A stretch of DNA of 64,000 bases from Isoetes taiwanensis (taxonomy: Eukaryota; Streptophyta; Lycopodiopsida; Isoetales; Isoetaceae). The DNA is taken from assembly GCA_021234155.1 (NCBI GenBank), contig JAJEKV010000071.1, positions 2,181,138 through 2,245,137 of the forward strand, written 5' to 3'. A program made the position numbers and the translations under genes. The notes beneath the pieces are model-generated. The model searched no databases. It was not told the DNA's origin and worked only from the letters and a program-made list of their open reading frames with translations. This document shows, piece by piece, positions 54,149-64,000 of this stretch (within the stretch, counting starts at the first letter, position 1; each line of letters begins with the position of its first letter).

Positions 54149-56600
54149 CTAGTAATGGTGCCCAGCGTTGCTGGGCAAATATTGGGAACATTTGTGGATG
54201 GAAACCTATTCAGCTCAGACTCATTTTTATACATCTAATATAATAGAAACCAAGTCCATCATTGCTAGGCTATAAGAGGTTTTTGTGCATTTGATAACCT
54301 TCCCTTTGCTCTATCCTGCATATCCTTTTTTCCTCATTTTCTTACACACTTTCTTTTTTCCCTTTTCTTATTTTCCCTGCACATTTACTTTTCTCCTTCT
54401 CTCTCTCTCTTTTTTTACCCTCTTCTCCCTCCTCTTTTTCTTCCTTTTCTCCTTCTCATTTTTCCCTTTCCCTTTCCCTTTTTTTGACGGCTTTTTTCCT
54501 TCCCTTTTCACCTTTCTCCACCCTTCCCATTTTTCTCATGCTCTTTTTTCCCTTTCCTTTTCCCATTCCTTTTGCTTTTCTCTTTTCCCTTCCCTTTTCT
54601 CATGCCCTTTTTGCATTTCCTTTTCCCCACTTTTTTTTTTAATGTTTTTCTTCCTCTCCTCACCCTCTTCTTCTTTATCTCATGTCTCTTTTTTCCCAAT
54701 TTCTTCTTCCTTTTTTCTCATGCCTTTTTTCCTTTCCTTCCCCCCTTTCCGCCTCCATTTTTCCTTTTCCCTTTCCTTCTTTTTTCATCATTTCCCCACC
54801 CTTTCCATTTTTCCCGTGCCCTTTTCCTCTTTCCTCCCCCCTTTCCCTTTCCCTTTCCCTTTCCCTTTCCCTTTCCTTTTTCCTTTTCACTTTTTCCCAT
54901 GTATTTTTTCATTCCCTTTTTTCCACTTTTTTTTACTTGCCTTTTCTTCCGCCTTTCCTTACCCTCTTCCCCTTTTCCCCGTCCCTATTGCCCTTTTTTC
55001 TTTTTCTTTTCCCTTTCCCCATGCTCTTTTTCCTTTTATTTTTACCCTTTCCTCACCCTTTCCCTCTTCCAGTTTTTTCCGTGCCCTTTTTCCCTTCCTC
55101 TTTTCCATTTTCCCTCCTTATTCCTCGTGTTCTTTTTTCTTTCCCCTTTCCCTTTTCGCCTCCCATTTCCTTTTTCCTTTTCCTTCTTTTTTTTCATCCT
55201 TTTCTCTTTTTTCCATGCCCTTTTCCTCTTTCCTTTCCACCCTTTTTTTTTTTTCCTTCTCTCTTTTCCTTTCCATTTTCCCACACCTTTTTTTCCATTC
55301 CATTTTTCCAACTTTTTTCACATGCCCTTTTTCCTCCTTTTCCCACCCTCTTCCCCTTTTCCCTTTTCCTCTTTTTCTATTCCATGTTTTCTGTTCTCTT
55401 TTTGCTTTTCACTTTTCCCTTTTCCCTTTTTCCATTTCTTTTTTTCCCTTTCTTTTTTTTTTTCCTTTCCTCACCCTTTTCCTCTTCTCGTGCCACTTTC
55501 TCCTTCCTCTCTCATTTCCCTCTCCCTTTTCCTCATGCCCTTTTCCCTTTTTCGCCTCCTTTTTCCTTTTTCCTTCCCTTTCTATTTTTCCACCCTCTCT
55601 CCACCATTCTTATCTTCCCCTTTTTCCCTTCCGTCACCCTTTTCGTCTTCACATTTTTTCCGTTGCCCCTTTTTCTTCCTTTTCCTCCTTTCCCCTTTTC
55701 TTTTCCCTTATTACATCCTCACCCTTTTTCCCCTTTTCCTTTTCATAGTGTCTTTTTTTTCCTTCCCTTTTCTCCCTTTCTTTTCTTTCCCTTTTTTTAG
55801 GTGCTCTTTTCCCTTTCCTTTTCCTTCTTCGTCTTTCCCTTTTTGCCCGTGCCTTTTGCCTCTTACTTTGCCCTTTTTCTACGCCATTTTCCCTTTCCTC
55901 TTAAGAGATCGAGCATGGCCAATCATGGTGGTGGGAAGTTGTGCGATAAATCTCGGCCTTCAAATGCAATCGAGGCGATCTCAACTATCTAAATTAGGGT
56001 TTGATGCAAGACATACGCTAAAACTTTCTCCTTCCTCTCTCATTTCCCTCTCCCTTTTCCTCATGCCCTTTTCCCTTTTTTAGCCTCCTTTTTCCTTTTT
56101 CCTTCCCTTTCTATTTTTTTCCATGCCCTTTTTCCCTCTCTCCACCATTCTTATCTTCCCTTTTTTTCCCTTCCGTCACCCTTTTCCCGTCTTCACATTT
56201 TTTTTCCGTTGCCTTTTTTCTTCCTTTTCCTCCTTTCCCCTTTTCTTTTTCCCTTATTCTGTCCTCACCCTTTCCCCTTTTCCTTTTCATAGTGTCTTTT
56301 TTCCTTCCTTTTCTCCCTTTCTTTTTCTTTTCCTTTTTTTTAGTGCTCTTTTCCCTTTCCTTTTTTTTCCTTCTTCGTCTTTCCCTTTTGCCGTGCCTTT
56401 TTGCCTCTCACTTTGCCCTTTTCTCCGCCATTTTCCCTTTCCTCTTAAAGAGATCGAGAGCATGGCCAATCATGGTGGTGGGAAGTTGTGCGATAAATCT
56501 CGGCCTTCAAATGCAATCAGACGATCTCAACTATCTAAATTAGGGTTTGATGCAAGACATACGCTAAAACTTTCTCCTTCCTCTCTCATTTCCCTCTCCC
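54149..56600 (-). mobile_element. Helitron, polypurine family, 5' part amplified in tandem
   Basis: On the minus strand the 3' end is CTAG at 54152-54149 preceded by hairpin GCCCAGC-AAC-GCTGGGC, with a decayed upstream terminator (GCCTAGCAATGATGGACTTG and CTAT) at about 54235-54275. The + strand interior is nearly pure C/T. The block ATCGAGCATGGCCAATCATG..GCTAAAAC, normally once near the 5' end, occurs twice, at about 55908-56022 and 56453-56567 (period about 545). The 5' terminal bases are lost in both. Confidence 0.85.
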
Positions 56601-56681
56601 TTGAGGTAAGTTCATCCCATATTCGCGGAGAACTTAATGCCTTGAGGTAAGTTCATCCCATATTCGCGGAGAACTTAATGC
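56601..56681. repeat. 41-bp direct duplication
   Basis: TTGAGGTAAGTTCATCCC..AACTTAATGC occurs twice back to back (56601-56641, 56642-56681) at the border between the Helitron and the methyltransferase-like relic. Confidence 0.95.
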
Positions 56682-57575
56682 TTATGTTCGCCAGCAGTAT
56701 TAGTGGAAGGGCTAAAGGATGCAAGGAGATAGAGAAGGAAAGTTTTCTGGAGTCCCTCTTTGCCAACGTAGACGAATATCTTCTTGGCCCTGTTGAGGAG
56801 GGAGGAAAATCTTTCAAGTGTTTCCACATGAGTCCATTAGGTTTGTGCCTCGACGTAGTCAACACGTCAGCCCGCTTCATCGGCTGTGACTTTAGATATA
56901 CAAAGAAATGGATAATGGAAGACTATCAGAAATTCCTTTTTCAGATTAGCACATTGACAGACCAGTAGCTTTACTGGATCGCAATATTCATCACGCCGAA
57001 CCGTCTTGATGAGTGCCTATCTGCCATGAAGACAATAGACGGTGCTGGATCGTGTTTGAGTTGGCACCTACCCCCGGCCAAAAGTGCTTCTACCTCTCGA
57101 GTGCGGGAGCTACAAATTCTTGTGTTGGTCATGTATGTTGCAAGAGACCTAGCGGCTTCGCCAACACTGGATGAACTAAATATTTGCTTCACCAGTTCGG
57201 ACCATCCTAGGCAATATGCTAAATTTCCCAAGCATTTGCGAGAAAAAGAAAACATTGAGAAGATGAGTCTGCGGCAGGTATAGATCTGAAATTGGGCACC
57301 CGCCAAATTTCATGATGTATATTATGAACATTTGTAACATTTGTTTTGCCTGCAACTTCTGGCTATATCGTCCCTGGTGCGATAATGGTGCAGCAGGTGG
57401 GGGAGGAGTTCTCGTACAGAATCAGTTAGAGTCGAGGACGTGCATCTATCTAATACAAAAGTTGATGACGGAAGGTTGCATTGTCTTAGATTTCTTTTCT
57501 GGTGGTGCATTTGGCCGGGTTGCATTGTGCAAGGGCTATAAAGCATTGTCATTTGAGACGGACGAGAAGCTGTAA
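56678..57575 (+). pseudogene. Beta-class DNA methyltransferase-like relic, N-terminal and SAM-motif part
   Basis: A first frame (56678-57283, one TAG at 56966) reads SFLESLFANVDEYLLGP, then WHLPPAKSASTSRVRELQI and DHPRQYAKFPKHLREKENIE. After a frame change or an intron around 57280-57400, it reads YLIQKLMTEGCIVLDFFSGG, AFGRVALCKGYKALSFETDE and KL before TAA at 57573. The last part matches the closing region of N4-cytosine/N6-adenine methyltransferases of the beta class: LIxxLI, VLDxFxGxG, an AL..GYK strand and an acidic E-x-D, where SAM binds near the C-terminus. The DPPY/SPPW catalytic motif is not clearly present (LPP at about 57070 is the best candidate). It is broken by stops. Confidence 0.5.
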
Positions 57576-58217
57576 ATGAAGCTTGTTCAAATATTCGAGC
57601 AACTTGATGTTATGTTAGACGAGAAAAAATCAAGAGCTCGAGCAATACAAAAGCTAAAAGAAGGCAAGAACGAGGCTTCTGGATCCAAAAATGTGCCTCC
57701 GCCTCCGCTTTCTCCTCCTGAGTCTCCTTGTCCTTTCTCGTCTACAACGATACTTGAAGTGCAATCCATTCTTAGACTGACCAAGAGCTCGATGGCAGAA
57801 GAGATAAAAAAAGCAGGGGCTCTTGGCTCTCCTGATCTGCAACTATTTAGGAGAAGAAAAGATACCATCAACGCATTGGTAGGGACCATGCTGATAAATA
57901 CTCAGGATATAATTCAGGGGACTTCAAGATTCGAAGAACAGGTTGCCAGGGATCAAGAGTCCGTGGTCGTGATGGAAACTCAAGAAGGGGGGTTTGAAAA
58001 AGAGTTAAAGGATGGAGAGGAAGAGGTTCCTAAGACATTTGATCGTGAGCGAGAGGATGAGGTTAATAAGGAAGTAGGCTCTGAAGATTTCGTGAAAAAG
58101 ATGGAGACGATCAAGGAGGCAGCACAACAAGCTCTTGGATTCTCTGCAGGGAATAAATTACTAATTGAATATTTCTTATTAGCCAGAATGACTTTAGCTA
58201 AACTTGCTCGATATTAA
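57576..58217 (+). pseudogene. C-terminal continuation of the methyltransferase-like relic
   Basis: It begins directly after the TAA at 57573-57575 in the same frame, so only that stop separates it from the SAM motif. It reads MKLVQIFEQLDVMLDEKKSR, a basic helix, then a Pro/Ser-rich linker (PPPPLSPPESPCPFSS), helices (LRLTKSSMAEEIKKAGAL, FRRRKDTINALVG), and an acidic Glu-rich tail, ending ARMTLAKLARY. 213 residues. No known domain beyond the first helix; it may be a nuclear tail specific to this protein. Confidence 0.45.
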
Positions 58218-58750
58218 TCTCAAAACTTTCTGTGGTTTAGCTAAACTCTATACATTTTTCCTCTCATACTTTCTAGCATTAAGCTAAACTAACCCAAACA
58301 TCATCACAAAAATTTCTATGGTGTGGCCAACAGAAAATATTAAACCAAATTACTATAATTTTTTTCAATATATTCCACTTATTTTAGTCATTTTCTTTGT
58401 GAAAACATTCTAAAATAATTAATTAGTAAAGTCTAGGACTCAAATTAATTCATAATGCTAGAAACTAAACTACTAGTCACATATTTCATATAAACTAGAA
58501 TGATGTTAGCTAAACTAGCCCAAAATTCATTCTAAAAGTTTCTATGGTTTAGCTAAACACTACAAAATTTCACGCTCTTACTTTCTAGCATTTGGCTAAA
58601 GAGCTCCAGGGTTGGTGCAATCCCGAAAAAAGTTAAGCTAAAATTATTATTTTTTTTCCCAATTTTTTCCATTTACTTTAACCAATTTTTTTTCGAAAAT
58701 GTGCTAAAAAATTGCCAAATAGCTAAGTTTAGCCCTTAAATTATTCCATG
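58218..58750. other. Unannotated AT-rich interval
   Basis: TTTAGCTAAACT-like words recur about every 250 bases (58240, 58545) with flanking TTTCTATGG, suggesting an old partial duplication. No ORF. Confidence 0.45.
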
Positions 58751-59304
58751 CATTAGAGGTAATTTGAGATCTCATTTTGTCCCATTAAGGGATGCTTAAA
58801 AAGCCACATCAGCTTTTTAAACTGTCCAATAAGAGAAGAGCTCCAGTGTATTTTATTCCAGTCTTATGTGGCAGCAGTAATTAATGCAGTTCTAACTAAC
58901 TTTTGCAGTGTCATCTTTCTACGATAACTTTTGATCAAAAACTCCGATTCCAACACTATTTGTGGCAATGGATTCGTCTCCTCAAGATCTTTCTAATGAC
59001 AACCCATTGTTATATCTTTTGGGATGTAAATATATAAGAAAAGAGCAAAAAACTATATTTTTAAGGTTAACACATATGGCTTGTATTGAAATACATCATA
59101 ACCATATATCACTTGAAAGATCTTTTCATTCTGCATCTAATGCAACAAACGCCGCAGCATTTTCATGAGTAGATCAAAAGATATAGGGAAAAAACGACAG
59201 CAATGAAGTTGTTAATGCTGCATTAATTGCAGTTTGATGTAGAGTACTCATTCTATTGGAGGATTCTTATGGGGACAAAAGGAGATCTCAAATTACCTCT
59301 AATG
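58751..59304. mobile_element. Non-autonomous DNA element with long terminal inverted repeats, 554 bp
   Basis: CATTAGAGGTAATTTGAGAT at 58751 has its exact complement ending at 59304, and the match extends with mismatches through TTTTGTCCC to about 33 bases. The target duplication was not resolved. The short open frame 58962-59168 has no motif. Confidence 0.75.
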
Positions 59305-59479
59305 ATTCTCTGAAGAATGTGAAGACAAGCATTCAAGAGAGGTGCCTCCAGACGCATGAGAAACCTGTGCTTATATGCCTGTATAGATGTGAAAATGATG
59401 TAATTAATTTTTTTGTCCAATGAGATACATTATCCATATTTTCTTGTTTTAAAATTGCAAAGATTCTTTTGTTTATAAT

Positions 59480-59880
59480 GCTCTCCACCTTGCCTTCCCA
59501 ACACAAACTGGGTGGGCGCCCAATTTGGCGGGGGGAGGTGCATACTTAACTTCATCCATGCATTGACATCCTGAGGTAATTGGGCAGGTGCCAAATTTGT
59601 GCCCTACATGGCAGTCTGAATGACTTAAACGCATCCCTTGACCTCCCGAGTTAATTGGGAGGGCACCCAATTTGAGGCCCCATTAGGCGCTCTAAAATGT
59701 GGTCCTTTGCAAAATAAGCTGGACGGGCGCCTAATTTGGTTGCTGTAAGTGCCAGCAACTTAATTTAACGCATCCTTTGACCTCCTGAGATAATTGGGCT
59801 GGCGCACAGGGAGGCGATATGAAATTTGGTTGAGACTTGCCTTTGCAAGGAAAACTGGGCGGGCGCCCAATTTGAACAAG
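59480..59880. repeat. GGGCGCCCAATTT tandem repeats, left block
   Basis: Units of about 60 and 120 bases contain GGGCGGGCGCCCAATTTG, TTGACCTCCTGAG and AATTGGG. The GGGCGCCC core is a palindrome. The same units return in the same orientation at 60865-61005. Confidence 0.8.
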
Positions 59881-60012
59881 AGTGTCATTCAATTTGGAAT
59901 ATAGAAGACAAGTTGGAATAATAGTATACCTCGGAGAGTTGTGTATTACAAAAGGTTGTGTGTACCTATTGAATACTAACACAACCAGATTACAATAAGA
60001 TTACAACTACTA

Positions 60013-60288
60013 TTACCCTTCTGAATCATCACCACCAGGCACTCCAGAGATCCTTTCGATCATGAACAACTGATGCTCTCTATTCCATATAAGATGGATG
60101 ATAACATCGAAGGGATCAGGATAATGGCAGGCATGATTGATAGCAACAATGGTCAGTCGGTCTTCAAGCGCTATACCTCGCTCACGGCACTGCAAGAGGT
60201 GCTCATGTTTCATCTTGCAATTCATGGGATCACGTTCAGGACCAGAATGTGCCATGGCTAGACGGAGGCCAAAGTTGATAGACTCCAT
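60013..60288 (-). CDS. Small protein of a divergent paralogous pair (left gene)
   Basis: 91 residues from ATG at 60288 (a longer open frame reaches 60444). The core reads CKMKHEHLLQCRERGIALED, RLTIVAI, VIIHLIWNREHQLFMIERI. It aligns without gaps over the first 26 core residues with the right-hand ORF: C-x9-C, RGI-x-L, LT-x-x-A, then I-x-x-I/V-W and a closing I-x-x-I. That shared pattern across two opposed frames supports real coding history. No family is recognised. The 150-base space between the two starts is AT-rich with TATATAATA words. Confidence 0.5.
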   Translation of the reverse strand: MESINFGLRLAMAHSGPERDPMNCKMKHEHLLQCRERGIALEDRLTIVAINHACHYPDPFDVIIHLIWNREHQLFMIERISGVPGGDDSEG

Positions 60289-60348
60289 AATTTGATACAT
60301 AGATATACCCACCAAAATTATTGATGGTATATACATCAAAATTATTGC

Positions 60349-60720
60349 ATGTATATAATATGTATGATACCCAATAATTTTGTTGCAGTGGACGTCAATA
60401 GGTTCACGGGTAGAAGTGTAGCTACATTCGATGGCATAATGCATTCATTTGCTATGTCTCGACGTCCTGCTAGACCTCATCAGAGGTCGCAATATCCTTC
60501 TCCTGCTGAAAATCTGGACTCCCCTACTTGCTCTATGAGCTTGAAAGATCTATATGCATGCAAGCAAAGAGGTATCATCCTTGATCCCTGGCTGACTAAT
60601 ATAGCAGAGGGTCGAGAGAGAGATTCCCCTGGCGAGTATTGGGTTGTTATCAATATTGTTTGGGTTCCAGAGCGAAACGCTTATGAGATTGATAATATAA
60701 CCAATTCCTATAATCTATGA
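60349..60720 (+). CDS. Small protein of a divergent paralogous pair (right gene)
   Basis: The open frame starts at 60349; the homologous part begins with the internal ATG at 60439 (93 residues), and TTTTGTTGCAG just before 60389 could be a splice acceptor. The core reads CSMSLKDLYACKQRGIILDP, WLTNIA, WVVINIVWVPERNAYEIDNI. It shares C-x9-C, RGI, LT..A, VW and the final I-x-x-I with the left gene. The N-terminal extension is Arg/Pro-rich (MSRRPARPHQRSQYPSP). Function unknown. Confidence 0.5.
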   Translation: MYIICMIPNNFVAVDVNRFTGRSVATFDGIMHSFAMSRRPARPHQRSQYPSPAENLDSPTCSMSLKDLYACKQRGIILDPWLTNIAEGRERDSPGEYWVVINIVWVPERNAYEIDNITNSYNL

Positions 60721-60864
60721 ATCATGTATGCTATAAGAGTATCTATGATATAACTATATTATGCAGTTGTTAAAGATGTAAGCATTTATATGTGATCTAA
60801 GTTATAGTAATGTACATGATCTAATGTTTTAAGTTGAATAACTTAAAATAGTATAAAGTACAGT

Positions 60865-61005
60865 CTCAGTTAACGCAACCCTTGAACTCCCGAGAAAATT
60901 GGGCGGACGCCCAATTTTCTCGGGAGGCTTTCAGGAGACTTGGATGAGGCTTGCCTTCCCAGAGCAAACTGGGCAGGCGCCCAATTTGGGTTCCTCAGAA
61001 GTGAC
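60865..61005. repeat. GGGCGCCCAATTT tandem repeats, right block
   Basis: AACCCTTGAACTCCCGAG, AAATTGGGCGGACGCCCAAT and GGGCAGGCGCCCAATTTGG continue the left array in direct orientation, so 59885-60865 looks like an insertion into one array. Confidence 0.75.
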
Positions 61006-61191
61006 TTTTTTAACTTGACCTCAACCATGACTTCCTGGAGTTGTAGGGCTATTATGCTCTTTTTATGGAAATAGGGAGAAACTGTTGTATTTATATAGAA
61101 AAGAAGTACATAGACCTGGCAATATGCCTAAACACAGCTAAAGCAACACATATATAAAGAGAGATAATAGATAATATCAGAGAGCAAAGTT

Positions 61192-61680
61192 TCAGTCAAT
61201 GCCCAGTTCAATCTGAATAAGATCCCCCAGATTGAACTTCTCAATTCTACTTCGGCTAAACAGATCCAGCCAGTCATCCAAGTCTTGGACATAGTGAATA
61301 GTGTTGACGATGATCTTGATTGCCAAAGCTTCACGCTGCTTTTTCTGCTTCTTATAAACCTTTTTATATAACGGTCTGAATATGTTGTGCATCCAAACGT
61401 CCTCCATTTTCAGCAGCCTCTTCAGTGCCCTTGTCCTGTAAATATGGCATTTCAGTGATATGAGGCAGGACTGCAACTCTGCTCTACTGAACTAATCTTT
61501 GTCATTGTTTACCCCATGGAGGAGCTTCGTGACTTTGGCATTGATCTCTTTCTTTCCATGCTGGTTTATCTCGTTTTGCACCTTCAGCTACAACTGATTC
61601 GCATGGGCTAAGATTGGTTCACTAATATGGGACTGCATTTCGCTCATTGTAAATCTATATCTGCACCTCATTCCAACCAT
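61192..61680 (-). pseudogene. Unknown basic/helical protein relic
   Basis: From ATG at 61680 one frame runs 163 codons with two stops: MVGMRCRYRFTMSEMQSHIS, EPILAHANQL, stop, KVQNEINQHGKKEINAKVTK, LLHGVNNDKD, stop, then an unbroken 103-codon stretch with ALKRLLKMEDVWMHNIFRPL, YKKVYKKQKKQREALAIKII and LDDWLDLFSRSRIEKFNLGD. The constant frame over two stops indicates recent inactivation. No family recognised. Confidence 0.45.
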
Positions 61681-61892
61681 TTTGAGTGTCCTGAGATGGA
61701 TCTAGAGAAGCAAAATTGCACCATCTCGCCTTAACTAGCAACACCTCCGGTTATGAGGGCGCTTTTCCAGAACACAGCCTTGGATTTTTCTTTCGTAACA
61801 CAATGCCTGCCAGCTCACTTACCTGCACGATTCCCAAAATATCGCATCTTTATATTAAAAAAAATGCAATCAGCCATCATTTTAGAGGCATA
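61681..61892. other. Unannotated interval
   Basis: A short flank between the relic and the Helitron end. Nothing recognised. Confidence 0.4.
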
Positions 61893-62110
61893 CTAGTAAT
61901 GGTGCCCAGCGTTGCTGGGCATCAGTTGGAAATCTGTAAATGTTTTATTGCAATGGAAAAAAGTGTGCAATAAACTTTTTATTATAGCAAAAATTTTCAA
62001 AATATCATTTAATTGTTGACATCTTGAAAATTGCACATTGAAGAGGAGTACCTCCTTACTCACATAAGAGATCCGGCGTTTTGTCTTTAGGCAAACCAAT
62101 GCACAATTTC
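61893..62110 (-). mobile_element. Helitron 3' end (5' end not found)
   Basis: On the minus strand: CAACTGAT, hairpin GCCCAGC-AAC-GCTGGGC, ACCATTA and CTAG ending at 61893, next to TA. The interior right of it is not purine-rich and differs from the polypurine copies, resembling the 3896-6896 type only at the terminus. The right boundary given is arbitrary. Confidence 0.6.
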
Positions 62111-64000
62111 TGGGACAATAGCAAAATGGAGGGGCTATAAAGGGATATTGAATTGTATCTTCTAAGGAATTTCAGGCGTCATTGTTGGGAGCATGGGCAA
62201 AGGTCTTGGCAAATGAGTTCTCATTAAGGAGGTTGTAAAGTTTATCTTGTAAATATCTCTTGAGGGTTGGGAAGTTGCATGAAGCAAGTACCGATTGCTT
62301 AGACAATTTAAGTAATCTTGTGAATATGTGTGGAGGAGGTTGCAAAGTTGCATGAACATGTGAACATGTGTGGAGGTTGTGAACTTGCATGAACAGGGTA
62401 TCGATTGCCCTAACAATTTAATTTCATTTAAGAATATCTCCAAATGGAATTATCATTAAAAACATTACAGCATTTTAAAATGGACAAAATATAAGCATTG
62501 CATGAAATTGCTGGCTTTTTCAATCACATAACCACCAGTGCAATAGGTATAGTTTGCATCTCCGGTTAAGTTGTTTGAAAACTTTGGTTTACTCTTATAT
62601 GCTCCCCATGGAAACCTACTTATTTAGGATGAATGGAGTGTCTGTCAATCTCAGAATAGAATAGTTAGATCTTACCATGCAAATCAAGGTTTTTTATGGT
62701 CAAGAACCGCTTCAAAGAACCGTACCATACATGTAATATACCAATGCATGCATGTGTCCCCATAACTACCTAAGCAAATTTAGAATACCGTTCAGAAAAT
62801 AACGTGCCAGTCTTTCTTTAACTCATCACAAGACTTTCCAATAATATCATGTATCCATCCTTGAATTTCATAGATTTTGCACGTTAAGCCCTGAAGGCGT
62901 AGTCACATGTACGTGTTTTTTTGAAGCGCGGGACCATTCCGGGCAGTAGCTGCCGACCCAAGCAGCCGCGGCCACCGTTCCATCGGTGGCCATACGCGGG
63001 TTGCGCTGTCGCTGTTCATGGCAGCGGTTCACATAGCTGCTCCAATTTGAAGCAGAAAATTCCAATTTCCAGCCAAAATTCTTCCACTGCTGCAGACCGC
63101 CCTATTTAGATCATGTGATTTGAGTTGGCAGCCAGCTGCGCAGCGCGATTTAGAGCACCGTCAAATGCACAGCCCATTCCTTCCATGTGAATACGGCTTG
63201 AATTTATCACTAACTTATCACTAACGATAACCTACATGAGCATCTGCCCACGACTTAGAGAAGATAATTTCAACTCTTCTGTAAGCAATATGGCAGGGCT
63301 AATTCAAATTTACCTCACAACCCTCCATGATATGCATAAGGTCACCATAGCATGACCTGAAATCAGGAAAAAATGTCAGTCCAAAAGGTGTAAGACAGAC
63401 AATGTTGTTGATCCTTTTCATCTAGGTTTTGCTTCTGTCAACACGGAAGAGAGTGCAGAAGTGATTCCATGTTACCTGGCTGCTAAATAAGGAAGTAGCA
63501 AGGAACGATTGAAGCCTTCATTGGACATGATGAAATAACGAAAATCATCAGATGAGAAGGGCATTGTTCGTCTTCTTGCATAAGTTTAAGATAAACAACT
63601 TTGTTGCAATCCTTTTCATCTAATTTTTGCTTCTGTCAACATGGAAGTAGAGCGTGCAGAAGTCATTACATGTTACCTTGCTATTAAATAAGTCGACCAT
63701 AACCAAAAGCTCTAAGCACATGATAAAAACCAAAGCGCATTAAATCCCTGCCTGTGTAATATATCAACCTTCTCAGGGGCATAAGCTAACACAAATGAAG
63801 CTTTCTTGGCGCCGCAATGTTTTTACGAAGATTGATTATGCTAGCAGACAAAAGAGAAAATAATAAATTGTGTGAGCAGCACTCGGCCTCTTGAAGATAC
63901 ACCACAACAGTAAGCCACAAGGAAAGGGGCAGAACCGAAACTCTTTGATGCACGGAAACGGATGGTCGCGGCAAGGCATTAGCTTTGTTGGTCGATCGAA
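62111..64000. other. Unannotated interval with one partial duplication
   Basis: 63405-63495 and 63605-63695 are similar (TCCTTTTCATCTA, TTTTGCTTCTGTCAACA, GCAGAAGT..TT.CATGTTACCT), a tandem duplication of about 200 bases. 62280-62410 has GTTGCATGAA..TGTGTGGAGG words twice or more. No gene is recognised. Confidence 0.45.

Overview
The window looks like nuclear DNA of a land plant with a large, transposon-dominated genome. Evidence: a primer binding site for initiator-Met tRNA, a CACTA transposon with a typical plant terminus, classical Helitrons, intron-containing relics, a broken LRR-extensin gene and a broken TMK-type LRR receptor-kinase exon. The L1-like LINEs with pentanucleotide tails, a relic with SDG/QFK motifs and a beta-class methyltransferase relic make me lean weakly towards a non-angiosperm (fern, lycophyte, bryophyte or gymnosperm); the species is not determinable here. 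I see no complete, clearly functional host gene.

Layout. 1-3225: left-running 5' part of an LTR retrotransposon: LTR (1669-3225), primer binding site, leader with twin 65-bp hairpins, an ORF starting with the first ten residues of histone H3, and a second overlapping ORF leaving the window. 3226-11965: a GC-rich repeat array split by a 3001-bp Helitron (3896-6896) that carries a TMK fragment, and by a 548-bp foldback element (7268-7815). Intact sister copies show both empty sites. 13266-27473: a 14.2-kb CACTA-like element with TAT duplications and GTCGCATGCGAC subterminal palindromes, carrying a degenerate pseudokinase and a broken multi-exon transposon gene, itself invaded by several Helitrons. 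27474-31960: L1 ORF1 relic, transposase-like relic, CCA-rich tract and a short unknown ORF. 34087-37130: L1-like LINE lacking its reverse transcriptase. 37463-45844: three more Helitrons; the third is interrupted by two tandem elements with Helentron (Helitron2) hallmarks, the second of which carries a captured coiled-coil exon that is itself split by a foldback element.

45845-49260: LRX pseudogene, GA microsatellite and a 5'-truncated LINE with a good reverse transcriptase. 49265-51360: a 19-bp minisatellite. 51595-54140: a 1.5-kb inverted repeat and tandem repeats. 54149-56600: another Helitron with tandem amplification of its 5' part. 56678-58217: methyltransferase-like relic. 58751-59304: element with long inverted termini. 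59480-61000: GC-rich repeat array interrupted by two divergent small ORFs that are homologous to each other. 61192 to the end: an unknown relic, one more Helitron end and unannotated sequence.

The most notable items are the perfect H3-tail N-terminus in a retrotransposon protein, the tandem Helentron-like elements, the Helitron family whose transferred strand is almost entirely purine and whose members carry a decayed plus a working 3' terminator, the pseudokinase cargo of the CACTA element, and the divergent pair of small paralogues.
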